Of a DNA stretch of 64,000 bases, positions 25,631-34,189 are shown piece after piece. Every line of letters begins with the position of its first letter. Position 1 is the stretch's first letter. The stretch lies in contig NZ_CALTUX010000001.1 of the NCBI RefSeq assembly GCF_943912825.1, positions 51,157 to 115,156 on the forward strand. The letters are read 5' to 3'. Made by a program: the position numbers and the translations under genes. The notes below the pieces were generated by a model. It made no database searches. It was not told the origin of the DNA and saw only the letters and a list, made by a program, of their open reading frames with translations. Origin of the DNA: an uncultured Anaerococcus sp. (GTDB lineage Bacteria; Bacillota; Clostridia; Tissierellales; Peptoniphilaceae).

Positions 25631-26554
25631 ATGCAATATAAAGACTACTATGAAGTGCTAGGGGTGGACAAGAAAGCTAGCGCTGATGAGATCAAAAAAG
25701 CTTATAGAAAATTAGCTAAAAAATACCACCCAGACCTTCATCCAGATGATGAAAGTGCACACAAAAAATTTACAGAAATAAACGAAGCCTACGAGGTTTT
25801 ATCAGATCCTGATAAGAGACAAAAGTATGATACTTTTGGTTCAGGAGCCAATTTCACAGGTGGTCAAAATTTTGACCCAAGAGATTTTGGATTTGATTTT
25901 GGAAACTTCGGCAACGGCTCATACACATATACAAGTTCGAATGATTCAGGTTTTTCAGACTTTTTTGATACCCTCTTTGGAGGTTTTGGATCTAAAAGTC
26001 AAAGCACAGGCCATAGTTCAAGGTTTGGGGGTTTTGGCAACGGATTTTCAAAAAGAGAAAAATCGAAGCTAAATACTGAAGTTACAATATCAATAGATGA
26101 AGCCATGGAAGGCACATCTAGAAAGATATCTGTTAACTCACAAGGAAACCTAACCGATATAGATATTAAAATACCAAAGGGTCTTAAAAACAAAAATAAG
26201 ATTAGAATTGATGGCTCAAAATACGGTCTTGCAGCAGATATATATGTAAAAGTTAACATAAAAGATGATGAAGACCTTGCTCTTGATGGGATAGATTTAA
26301 TCAAAAAAATTAAGCTTAGCCCATGGGATGCCTACTTTGGAAAAAAGGTAAAGGTAGATACTAAGTCAGGGGCCTTGCTGGTAAATATTCCAGAAAAAAT
26401 AACCACAGGCAAAAAAATTAGACTAAAAGATAGGGGCTATGTAGATAGGAAAAATAACAAGGGTGATTTAATCCTTGAAATCCAAATAGATAACCCAGTT
26501 CTTAATGAAGAACAAATCGAATTATATAAAAAGTTAAAAGAAATCGAGGGATAA
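25631..26554 (+). CDS. DnaJ/CbpA-like co-chaperone without zinc finger
   Basis: J-domain protein of 307 residues that would stimulate DnaK ATPase. HPD is at residues 33-35 of the J domain (about 4-68). A Gly/Phe-rich linker (about 70-145) is followed by two substrate-binding beta domains. There are no CxxCxGxG repeats, so it is CbpA-like (type II) rather than classic DnaJ. ATG 25631 is chosen because GGAGGT sits directly upstream; the ATG at 25619 overlaps that ribosome site. It precedes clpB by one base. Confidence 0.88.
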   Translation: MQYKDYYEVLGVDKKASADEIKKAYRKLAKKYHPDLHPDDESAHKKFTEINEAYEVLSDPDKRQKYDTFGSGANFTGGQNFDPRDFGFDFGNFGNGSYTYTSSNDSGFSDFFDTLFGGFGSKSQSTGHSSRFGGFGNGFSKREKSKLNTEVTISIDEAMEGTSRKISVNSQGNLTDIDIKIPKGLKNKNKIRIDGSKYGLAADIYVKVNIKDDEDLALDGIDLIKKIKLSPWDAYFGKKVKVDTKSGALLVNIPEKITTGKKIRLKDRGYVDRKNNKGDLILEIQIDNPVLNEEQIELYKKLKEIEG

Positions 26555-26555
26555 T

Positions 26556-29141
26556 ATGGATAACAATAAATTAACACAAAAATCAATAGAAGCAATAAAC
26601 AATGCAAATTCAATGGCTATAAAAGATGCAAACCCAGAAGTAACTGAGTTTCATCTTGGCCTAGCCCTAGTAGAAAGTTCAGATTCCTATGTATCAATGG
26701 TTTTAAAAGACATGGGAGTAGATGTAAATTCTTATAAAAACGACTTAGAGAAAAAGATAGAGTCCTTACCAAAACAATCAGGCAATGCCAAAACCTATCC
26801 ATCACAAGTATTTCAAAGGATATTTTTAAAGGCAGAAGATGAAGCAGAAGCAATGGGGGATTCCTTTATATCAGTAGAGCACATCTACCTATCACTTCTT
26901 AAGGAAAAAAGTGAAATCACAGACCTTAACAAGAGATATAACATTACCTACAAAGCTTTCAAAGATACTGTCCTAAAAGTCAGGAATGGTCAAAAAGTTA
27001 CTAGTGATAATCCAGAAGAAACTTCAAATCCTCTAGAAAAATTCGGTAGAGATCTAACAGCAGAAGCTAGGGAAGGTAAGATTGACCCAGTTATTGGTAG
27101 GGATAGTGAGATTAGAAATGCTCTTAGAATCCTAAGTAGGCGTAAGAAAAACAACCCTGTCCTAATTGGTCAACCAGGTGTTGGTAAGACTGCAATTGTT
27201 GAAGGTCTTGCCCAAAGAATTGTAAATAACGATGTTCCAGAGCCATTACAAGGAAGGAGGATTTTCTCACTTGACATGGGTGCCCTAGTAGCTGGTGCTA
27301 AATATAGGGGTCAATTTGAGGAAAGGCTAAAGGCGGTAATTGAAGAAGTCAAAAAGTCTGAAGGACAGATTATAATGTTCATCGATGAAATCCACACCAT
27401 AGTTGGCGCTGGTAAGAGCGAGGGCGCAATGGATGCATCAAATATCATGAAACCAATGCTTGCTCGTGGAGAAATCAAGGTGATAGGTGCTACAACCCTA
27501 AACGAATATAGGGAATACATCGAAAAAGATGGGGCCCTAGAAAGAAGATTCCAAAAGGTAATGGTAGATGAACCATCTGTAGAAGATACTATTTCAATCC
27601 TAAGGGGAATCAAAGAAAAATACGAAGTCTACCACGGAATTAGAATCCAAGATAGTGCTGTAATTGCAGCAGCTGAATTATCTGACAGGTATATATCTGA
27701 TAGGTTTTTGCCAGATAAGGCAATTGACCTTATGGATGAAGCATGTGCTACAGTTAGGACTGAAATTGACACCATGCCTAGCTACCTAGATGAGCAAAAG
27801 AGAAAGCTTTTACAATTACAAATTGAAATAACAGCTCTTAAAAAAGAAGAAGATGAGTATTCTAAGAAAAGACTTGAAGAGTTAGAAAAAGAATTGGCAG
27901 ATTTATCTGAAAAATATAATGAAGATTTCCTCAAATGGAAGGAACAAAAATCTGCTATTGATGAAGTTAAGGATATAAAAGAAGAAATCGACAGGGTCAA
28001 GATAGAAATTGACCAAGCTGAGAGAACTTACGATTTTGAAAAATTATCAGAGCTTAAATATGGTAAGCTAGTTGCTCTTGAAAATAAATTAAAAGAAGCT
28101 AGTGGTAAGTCAGAAAATGAAAATAAAGAAGCTATAAAAGAGGAAGTTACAGATGAAGATGTGGCTGATGTAGTAAGCTCTTGGACTAATATACCAGTAT
28201 CAAAACTTGTAGAAAGCGAAAGAACTAAAATCCTCCACTTAGATGAGACCTTACATGAAAGGGTAATCGGCCAAGATGAAGCTATCAAGGCAGTAGCAGA
28301 TGCTATAATTAGGGCAAGATCTGGTCTTAAAGATGAAAGTAGGCCAATAGGATCATTTATCTTCCTAGGACCAACAGGTGTTGGTAAAACAGAGCTTGCA
28401 AAGAGCCTAACAGAGGCTATGTTTGATGATGAGCACAATATGATAAGGATAGATATGTCAGAATATATGGAGAAATATTCTGTATCAAGACTTATAGGTG
28501 CAGCTCCTGGCTATGTTGGCTATGAAGAAGGTGGCCAATTAACAGAGGCTGTAAGACGTAAACCTTACTCAGTAATTTTATTTGATGAGATAGAAAAGGC
28601 CCATCCAGATGTCTTTAATATACTTTTACAAGTATTAGATGATGGAAGGCTTACAGATAGTCAAGGTAGGACTGTAGACTTTAAAAACACCATCATAATA
28701 ATGACTTCAAACATCGGTAGCCAGTATCTAATTGATGGTCTAAAAGAAGATGGCACAATCAAGGAAGAAAACAAATATCAAGTAGAAGAAGCTCTAAGAC
28801 ATTCCTTTAAGCCAGAATTTTTAAACAGGATTGACGACATAGTTATGTTTACACCACTAACAAGCGATCAAGTTTATGAAATAATAGACCTACAAATCGA
28901 TAACATTAGAAAGAGACTAGCTGATAGGGATATCAAACTTGAAATAAGCCCAGCAGCAAAAGAATATATCCTAGAAAATTCTTATGATGTAGAATACGGT
29001 GCAAGGCCAGTCAAGAGATTCCTACAAAGAAACGTTGAAACTATGCTAGGTAAATTAATCATAGAAGGAAAGGTAGCAGAAAAAGATACAGCTATTTTAG
29101 TCCTAGATGAGAATAATAATTTGACCTTTGAAGTTAAATAG
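26556..29141 (+). CDS. clpB: ATP-dependent disaggregase ClpB
   Basis: Hsp100 chaperone that extracts proteins from aggregates with DnaK. An N-terminal Clp-N domain (about 1-145) is followed by AAA-1 with Walker A GQPGVGKT (about 205-212), a long middle-domain coiled coil (about 410-525, rich in Glu/Lys) typical of ClpB rather than ClpC, and AAA-2 with GPTGVGKT (about 605-612). Length 861 is standard. Together with the upstream J-protein under a CtsR site it forms a heat-shock operon. Confidence 0.95.
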   Translation: MDNNKLTQKSIEAINNANSMAIKDANPEVTEFHLGLALVESSDSYVSMVLKDMGVDVNSYKNDLEKKIESLPKQSGNAKTYPSQVFQRIFLKAEDEAEAMGDSFISVEHIYLSLLKEKSEITDLNKRYNITYKAFKDTVLKVRNGQKVTSDNPEETSNPLEKFGRDLTAEAREGKIDPVIGRDSEIRNALRILSRRKKNNPVLIGQPGVGKTAIVEGLAQRIVNNDVPEPLQGRRIFSLDMGALVAGAKYRGQFEERLKAVIEEVKKSEGQIIMFIDEIHTIVGAGKSEGAMDASNIMKPMLARGEIKVIGATTLNEYREYIEKDGALERRFQKVMVDEPSVEDTISILRGIKEKYEVYHGIRIQDSAVIAAAELSDRYISDRFLPDKAIDLMDEACATVRTEIDTMPSYLDEQKRKLLQLQIEITALKKEEDEYSKKRLEELEKELADLSEKYNEDFLKWKEQKSAIDEVKDIKEEIDRVKIEIDQAERTYDFEKLSELKYGKLVALENKLKEASGKSENENKEAIKEEVTDEDVADVVSSWTNIPVSKLVESERTKILHLDETLHERVIGQDEAIKAVADAIIRARSGLKDESRPIGSFIFLGPTGVGKTELAKSLTEAMFDDEHNMIRIDMSEYMEKYSVSRLIGAAPGYVGYEEGGQLTEAVRRKPYSVILFDEIEKAHPDVFNILLQVLDDGRLTDSQGRTVDFKNTIIIMTSNIGSQYLIDGLKEDGTIKEENKYQVEEALRHSFKPEFLNRIDDIVMFTPLTSDQVYEIIDLQIDNIRKRLADRDIKLEISPAAKEYILENSYDVEYGARPVKRFLQRNVETMLGKLIIEGKVAEKDTAILVLDENNNLTFEVK

Positions 29142-29160
29142 CATAGTTAAGACAAGTAGA

Positions 29161-29203
29161 AAAATAGACAGAGTGATTTAATGAATTGCTCTGTCTATTT
29201 TTT
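29161..29203 (+). terminator. terminator of clpB
   Basis: AAATAGACAGAG pairs with CTCTGTCTATTT around a 15-base loop, with a T-rich 3' side (ATTTTTT). Confidence 0.8.
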
Positions 29204-29222
29204 GGCTATTTTAAGCCGAAAC

Positions 29223-29267
29223 TACTATATATAGTATTTAATTGCAATTTGAATACTATATATAGTA
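29223..29267. promoter_or_regulatory. paired NrdR boxes upstream of nrdDG
   Basis: Two identical perfect palindromes, TACTATATATAGTA, lie at 29223-29236 and 29254-29267. Their centres are 31 bp apart, about three helical turns, which is the known spacing of NrdR box pairs, and the core matches the CWATATATWG consensus. NrdR represses ribonucleotide reductase genes when dATP/ATP is high. The nrdR gene is not in this window. Confidence 0.85.
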
Positions 29268-29275
29268 CTAATTAT

Positions 29276-29304
29276 TTTACAGGAAATCTTATTTGTGGTA
29301 TCAT
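29276..29304 (+). promoter_or_regulatory. promoter of nrdD-nrdG
   Basis: TTTACA (29276-29281) and TATCAT (29299-29304), spacing 17, just downstream of the second NrdR box. An alternative is a -10 TATAGT within the second box itself, with a weak TTAATT -35 at 29238. Confidence 0.5.
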
Positions 29305-29330
29305 ATATACATAAGATTTCGGAGGTAAAA

Positions 29331-31451
29331 ATGTTACAAGTAATAAAAAGAGACGGGACTAAAGTCGATTTTTATAAAGATAAAATTACTCTAGCTATAG
29401 AAAAAGCCATGCATTCCCCAAGTGGTATTTATGTGGAAGGCCAAGCAGCTGAGATAGCTAGTGAAATTGAGGAGAGATCTAAAAATAAAAGAGAAATCTC
29501 CATTTATGAAATTGAAGACCTGGTCTACTACAAATTAATAGATAGGAAAAATCCTGCAACAGCCAAGGCCTATGAGTCATATAAGGCAGTTCAAGCCTAC
29601 AAGCGTGAGCAAAATACATCTGACGATGAAATAATCGGTCTATTGAATCAGACAAATATAGATGTAATGGATGAAAATTCTAATAAAAATCCAATAATTG
29701 CTTCAACCCAAAGAGACCTAATAGCAGGAGAAGTCGCAAAAGATATAGCAAAGAGAAAACTAATCCCAGCCGACCTTGTGGAAGCTCATGAATCAGGAGC
29801 CATACATATCCACGATTTAGATTATCTAATCCAACCAATATTTAACTGCTGCCTAGTAGATATGAAGGATATGCTAGATAATGGGACAGTTGTTAATGAA
29901 AAGATGATAGAAAGTCCAAAGTCATTCCAGGTAGCCTGCAACGTTATGACCCAAATCATAGCTCAAATTGCATCAAACCAATATGGGGGCCAATCAATAA
30001 ATATATCATGCCTAAGTCCATATCTTAAAAAATCATATGCTAAGAACCTTAAACTATCAAAAGAGATTTTGGCAAATGAAGAAGATGTACAAAAAATGGC
30101 CGAGGCTCTTACCCAAAGAGATCTAGAAAGCGGCATACAAACTATTCAATATCAGATAAATACACTAATGACAAGCAATGGTCAATCACCATTTGTAACC
30201 TTATTTATGCATACGGATGAAAATGATCCTTACTTGGATGAGACAGTCCAAATAATTAAAGAAATCCTAAAGCAAAGAATAGAAGGAATCAAAAACGAGC
30301 AAGGAGTCTATGTGACTCCAGCCTTCCCTAAGTTAATTTATGTTTTAGATGAAAATAATATCCACATAGATTCAAAATATTTTGACATAACAAGGCTAGC
30401 AGCTAAGTGTACGGCAAAAAGAATGTATCCAGACTATATTTCAGCTAAAAAAATGCGTGAAAACTACGAAGGCAATGTATTTTCACCAATGGGCTGTAGG
30501 GCCTTCCTACCTCCTTACAAGGATAAGTATGGAGATTATAAATTTGATGGAAGGTTTAACATGGGAGTTTGTACAATAAACCTTCCACAAATAGCAATCC
30601 TTGCAGATGGAGATGAGAAACTATTTTTTGAAATATTAGAAAAAAGATTAGACTTAGTAAAAAGAGTCGGACTTTTAAGGTATGAACATCTTTCAAAGGT
30701 TACAAGCGATTCATCACCAATCCATTTCCAACATGGGGCGATTGCAAGGCTTAAAAAGCACGAGTCAATAAAGCCGCTCTTAGAAAATGGCTATGCTACA
30801 GTAACTATCGGTTATATAGGAATTTATGAAGCAACAAAGCTTACAAAAGGAGTATCTCACACCTCAAAAGAAGGCTATGAATTTGCCATGAAAATAATGG
30901 AAATCCTAAATGCCAAGAAGGAAGAATGGACAGAAAAATACCATATAGCCTTTGCAGTTTATGGGACTCCAGCAGAAAGCCTAACCCACAGGTTTGCATC
31001 AATTGATAAAGAGAGATTTGGAGATATTGCTGATGTAACAGACAAGGGTTATTATACAAACTCCTTCCATGTGGATGTTAGAGAGCATATAACAGTCTTT
31101 GATAAGTTTGATTTTGAAAGTAATTTCCAAAAACTATCAACTGGTGGTTGTATATCTTATGCAGAAATACCAAATATGACCAATAACATTGAGGCAGTCC
31201 TAACCATGATTGAATATATTTATGACCACATCCAATATGCTGAGTTTAACACAAAGAGCGATTATTGTGGCAACTGTGGCTATGATGGGGAAATTCTACT
31301 TGATGATGATAACCAGTGGTACTGTCCAAATTGTGGCAACCACGATAGGGCAAAACTTACAGTAGTAAGGAGGACTTGCGGATATCTTGGAGAAAATTTC
31401 TGGAATGAAGGAAGAACCAAGGAAATAAAAGCGAGAGTACTCCACATATGA
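29331..31451 (+). CDS. nrdD: anaerobic ribonucleoside-triphosphate reductase
   Basis: Class III reductase making dNTPs by glycyl-radical chemistry without oxygen. It has an N-terminal ATP-cone (about 1-95) that senses ATP/dATP and a catalytic barrel. The C-terminal zinc site includes CGNCGYDG and YCPNCG. The radical glycine is G684 in RRTCGYLG. ATG 29331, with GGAGGT upstream, gives 706 residues; an in-frame upstream GTG at 29295 would overlap the promoter. The stop overlaps nrdG by four bases. Confidence 0.96.
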   Translation: MLQVIKRDGTKVDFYKDKITLAIEKAMHSPSGIYVEGQAAEIASEIEERSKNKREISIYEIEDLVYYKLIDRKNPATAKAYESYKAVQAYKREQNTSDDEIIGLLNQTNIDVMDENSNKNPIIASTQRDLIAGEVAKDIAKRKLIPADLVEAHESGAIHIHDLDYLIQPIFNCCLVDMKDMLDNGTVVNEKMIESPKSFQVACNVMTQIIAQIASNQYGGQSINISCLSPYLKKSYAKNLKLSKEILANEEDVQKMAEALTQRDLESGIQTIQYQINTLMTSNGQSPFVTLFMHTDENDPYLDETVQIIKEILKQRIEGIKNEQGVYVTPAFPKLIYVLDENNIHIDSKYFDITRLAAKCTAKRMYPDYISAKKMRENYEGNVFSPMGCRAFLPPYKDKYGDYKFDGRFNMGVCTINLPQIAILADGDEKLFFEILEKRLDLVKRVGLLRYEHLSKVTSDSSPIHFQHGAIARLKKHESIKPLLENGYATVTIGYIGIYEATKLTKGVSHTSKEGYEFAMKIMEILNAKKEEWTEKYHIAFAVYGTPAESLTHRFASIDKERFGDIADVTDKGYYTNSFHVDVREHITVFDKFDFESNFQKLSTGGCISYAEIPNMTNNIEAVLTMIEYIYDHIQYAEFNTKSDYCGNCGYDGEILLDDDNQWYCPNCGNHDRAKLTVVRRTCGYLGENFWNEGRTKEIKARVLHI

Positions 31452-31948
31452 ATTACGGTCAAATAAGAAAATACGATGTAGCAAATGGTCCTGGTATCAG
31501 GACCACTTTTTTCCTAACAGGTTGTGATAGGAACTGTCCGAATTGTTTCAATAGGGATTATATGGATTTTTCTTTTGGCAAAAAATGGGATAGGGACGCG
31601 GAAGAAGAAGTCATATCCTATCTTAAACTAAAGGAAGTGGAAGGCCTAACAATCCTTGGAGGAGAGCCCTTTGAAAATCCCCTTGGCCTAAATCAAGCAA
31701 TCATAAATATCAAAAAAGAAATCGATAAGTCAATATGGGTTTATACAGGTTTTAAGATAGATGATTTGATGAATATTAAATTAGCTAGAGAAATTTTAGA
31801 AAAGATAGACGTATTAGTCGACGGTGAATTTATAGAAGAGCTTAAAGATCTAAAGCTTAAATTTAGAGGCTCTTCCAACCAAAGAATTATTGATGTTAGG
31901 AAAACTTTAGAAAAAAATGAAATTATTCTCTTAGATGGGTATAAATAG
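31448..31948 (+). CDS. nrdG: anaerobic ribonucleotide reductase activating protein
   Basis: Radical SAM activase that generates the NrdD glycyl radical. The cluster motif CxxxCxxC is C26, C30 and C33 (TGCDRNCPNC). The SAM-binding GGEP-like block is LGGEPFENP. Length 166 is typical. ATGA overlap with nrdD indicates translational coupling. Confidence 0.95.
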   Translation: MNYGQIRKYDVANGPGIRTTFFLTGCDRNCPNCFNRDYMDFSFGKKWDRDAEEEVISYLKLKEVEGLTILGGEPFENPLGLNQAIINIKKEIDKSIWVYTGFKIDDLMNIKLAREILEKIDVLVDGEFIEELKDLKLKFRGSSNQRIIDVRKTLEKNEIILLDGYK

Positions 31949-31972
31949 AAAAAGACTAATTTAGGAGGAAAT

Positions 31973-32560
31973 ATGACAGAAAGAAGAAGAGGTTCAGGAA
32001 GTAAAGGAATAATTATAGGTATAATTGTAATTATTGCCCTTGGATTATTCATGATAGTTCCAACCTATAACAGACTTGCAGGAAGTCGTGAAAATGTAAA
32101 CCAAGCTTATGCTCAAGTACAAAACGTAGTTCAAAGAAGGGCTGACCTTATACCAAACTTAGTAAGCACTGTAAAGGGATATACAGATCATGAAAATGAA
32201 ACCCTAACAGCAGTAACAAATGCCAGGGCAGGTATACAAAATGCTAAGGGCCCAGAAGAATTAGCAGAAGCAAATGATCAGTTAACAAAAGCTATAGGTG
32301 ATATTAATGTAGTAGTAGAAGCCTATCCAGAACTTAAAGCAGATACACAATTTGTTCAGCTAATGGATGAGCTTGCAGGAACAGAAAATAGGATATCAAC
32401 AGAAAGAAAGAATTATAACGAAGCAGTTGGAGAATATAACAAAGATATTAGAAGATTTCCAACAAATATCATAGCTAAATTCACAGGCTATGACCCAGCA
32501 GAATATTTCAAGGCTGATGCTGGTGCACAAGATGCACCAAAAGTAGACTTTGGTAACTAG
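31973..32560 (+). CDS. LemA family protein
   Basis: Membrane-anchored helical protein of 195 residues. A membrane segment (about 11-30) is followed by a conserved block with NRLAGSRENVNQAYAQVQ and RRADLIPNLVSTVKGY, characteristic of LemA. Its biochemical role is unknown. It is followed nine bases later by a TPM-domain protein, a pairing seen in many bacteria. The ribosome site is TAGGAGG. It may be co-transcribed with nrdDG (24-base gap, no terminator seen). Confidence 0.9.
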   Translation: MTERRRGSGSKGIIIGIIVIIALGLFMIVPTYNRLAGSRENVNQAYAQVQNVVQRRADLIPNLVSTVKGYTDHENETLTAVTNARAGIQNAKGPEELAEANDQLTKAIGDINVVVEAYPELKADTQFVQLMDELAGTENRISTERKNYNEAVGEYNKDIRRFPTNIIAKFTGYDPAEYFKADAGAQDAPKVDFGN

Positions 32561-32569
32561 GAGAATATT

Positions 32570-33394
32570 ATGAGAAAGGCAAGATACAAAAGGCTAGGAA
32601 TACTAATAGCAGTTCTTTTCTGCCTTTTTCAAATTAAATCTTATGCTAGTATACCAAAGCCAAGCACAGACTATTACCTTGATGAGCTTGGAATACTAGA
32701 TGAAGCCACAAAAGAAAATATAAATAAGACCAACAGACAGCTAGAAGATAAAACTGGCTCTCAAGTGGTCGTTATAAGCTTAGAAAATCCAGATGGACTC
32801 GATGGATATTCTTATGGTACAGATATCTTTAATGCTTGGAAAATTGGCGATAAGGACAAGGAAAATGGAGTCTTAATCCTATTTTTAGGCCCTGGTCCAA
32901 ATGGTAAAAGACAAGTAAATATAATTACAGGCTATGGAATAGAAGGAAGACTTAATGATGGCAAGGTGGGCAGAATAATAGATAACTTCATGCTCGAAAA
33001 ACTTAAAGAAGGTAAGTATTCAGAAGCTATAAACGAAGGATTTAATGCAGTAGTTGGAGAAATAGCTGCTGAATATGATATTGAGCTTGAAAAAGACTAT
33101 ACGCCTTATCAAAAAGAACTAGAGTCTAGCTATGATGAAGATGGGTTTTCTCTATCTACACTAATAATCATACTTGTAATTTTTATTGTAGTCTCAAGGC
33201 TATTAAATAATAACAATGGCAGGGGCGGCGGTGGCTTTAGAAGAGGCCCAAGAGGCTTTGGAGGATTCTACCCAAGAGGTGGAGGCTTTGGAGGTTCATC
33301 TTGGGGTGGATCAAGCTTTGGAGGCGGCTCTGGCGGAGGATTTTCCGGAGGTGGAGGATCATCTGGAGGCGGTGGAGCTGGCAGAAGTTTTTAA
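32570..33394 (+). CDS. TPM-domain (YgcG-like) membrane protein with glycine-rich tail
   Basis: Protein of 274 residues with an N-terminal signal peptide (about 1-27), a TPM domain (about 33-175, with VVISLENPDG and GYGIEGRLNDGKVGRI), and one membrane helix (about 197-213). The tail of about 55 residues is almost entirely Gly, Ser, Phe and Arg. TPM proteins are extracytoplasmic; several have phosphatase-like folds and some act in photosystem repair, but in Firmicutes the role is unknown. Paired with LemA. Confidence 0.88.
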   Translation: MRKARYKRLGILIAVLFCLFQIKSYASIPKPSTDYYLDELGILDEATKENINKTNRQLEDKTGSQVVVISLENPDGLDGYSYGTDIFNAWKIGDKDKENGVLILFLGPGPNGKRQVNIITGYGIEGRLNDGKVGRIIDNFMLEKLKEGKYSEAINEGFNAVVGEIAAEYDIELEKDYTPYQKELESSYDEDGFSLSTLIIILVIFIVVSRLLNNNNGRGGGGFRRGPRGFGGFYPRGGGFGGSSWGGSSFGGGSGGGFSGGGGSSGGGGAGRSF

Positions 33395-33403
33395 GGAGAA
33401 TGA

Positions 33404-33910
33404 ATGAAAGGATATTTAGCAAGTCATTTTTTTAATGATGCTATGTTTAGGTGGACAGAGGACTTGGCCCAATATATAGAAAAAAACACAGGTCTAGACT
33501 TATATGTTCCACAAAGAAATTCAGATATAAATGATAAAAAAACAAATGATGCCATAATAACAGATATAAAAATATCTCAGGCTGATACAGCAAGATTAAA
33601 AGAAGCTAATATTTTGATAGCAAATCTTGATGGTTTGACAATTGATGATGGGGTAAGTGCTGAAATTATGGCTCATGGAGTAATTGCGGAGTTTGAAAGA
33701 GATCACAACATTGACTTTCCAAGGCTAATAATAGGTATAATTACAGACATGAGATATATAGGTACAGGTGAAAACAAACTTTATAGAAATCTCATGGTTG
33801 TAGGAAAGGTCAAAGAGCATGGCCATTTAGTAGTGGGCTACGCGGGGGATGACTCTTTTAAAAAGGAAGTAGTTGACCTTATCAATAAATTTATAGATGA
33901 AAATAAGTAA
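33404..33910 (+). CDS. nucleoside 2-deoxyribosyltransferase
   Basis: Transfers deoxyribose between nucleobases in deoxynucleoside salvage. The protein (168 residues) begins with the family's KGYLASHFF strand and carries LDGLTIDDGVSAEIMAHG, where the Asp/Glu residues form the ribose-binding and nucleophile site. ATG 33404 is used; a second ATG four bases upstream is out of frame. The ribosome site is AAGGAGA. The next 14 bases lead into a large palindrome. Confidence 0.88.
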   Translation: MKGYLASHFFNDAMFRWTEDLAQYIEKNTGLDLYVPQRNSDINDKKTNDAIITDIKISQADTARLKEANILIANLDGLTIDDGVSAEIMAHGVIAEFERDHNIDFPRLIIGIITDMRYIGTGENKLYRNLMVVGKVKEHGHLVVGYAGDDSFKKEVVDLINKFIDENK

Positions 33911-33923
33911 ATTAAATGCAAGA

Positions 33924-34075
33924 GGGGCTGTTGCAGAATGAATAAATCGTCCCAAATCGCTAGAGGAACCTTGTGAAAAATTTTACCTCCACGAGCCGGC
34001 AGGCTAGGCCCAAAATTTCCCACAAGAACCCTCTAGCGATGGGGCGATAGTTATTCATAGTTTTGCAACAGTCCC
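33924..34075. repeat. 152-bp imperfect palindrome, MITE-like
   Basis: The ends are near-perfect inverted repeats: GGGGCTGTTGCA (33924-33935) and TGCAACAGTCCC (34064-34075), with one G-T mismatch. Inward, further blocks pair: ATGAATAA/TTATTCAT, ATCGCTAGAGG/CCTCTAGCGAT and CTTGTG/CACAAG, around a loop near 33980-34015. The terminal GGGNCTGTTGCA resembles ends of several IS families, suggesting a small non-autonomous element. T residues follow the right end, so the transcript could also act as a terminator for the upstream gene. No coding capacity and no clear target duplication were seen. Confidence 0.75.
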
Positions 34076-34189
34076 TTTTTTATGTAAAATATTTTAATTA
34101 ATTAAAAAATTATGTTTTTAAATTAAAAAAAAGGGTATAGGGTTAATAAGTACAATATTTAAGTGCTTATAAATAAAAAGGAGGACCAT

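Noticed and set aside
29295..29330. Upstream GTG start of nrdD
   Set aside because: It overlaps the predicted -10 element, while ATG 29331 has a GGAGGT site at proper distance.
33228..33394. DNA repeat array in the glycine-rich tail
   Set aside because: The repetition comes from Gly codons in a coding frame; no regular unit length, so not a satellite or CRISPR.
33216..33407. Overlapping reading frame rich in Glu, Ala and Leu
   Set aside because: It is a frame shadow of the glycine-rich tail of the TPM-domain protein.
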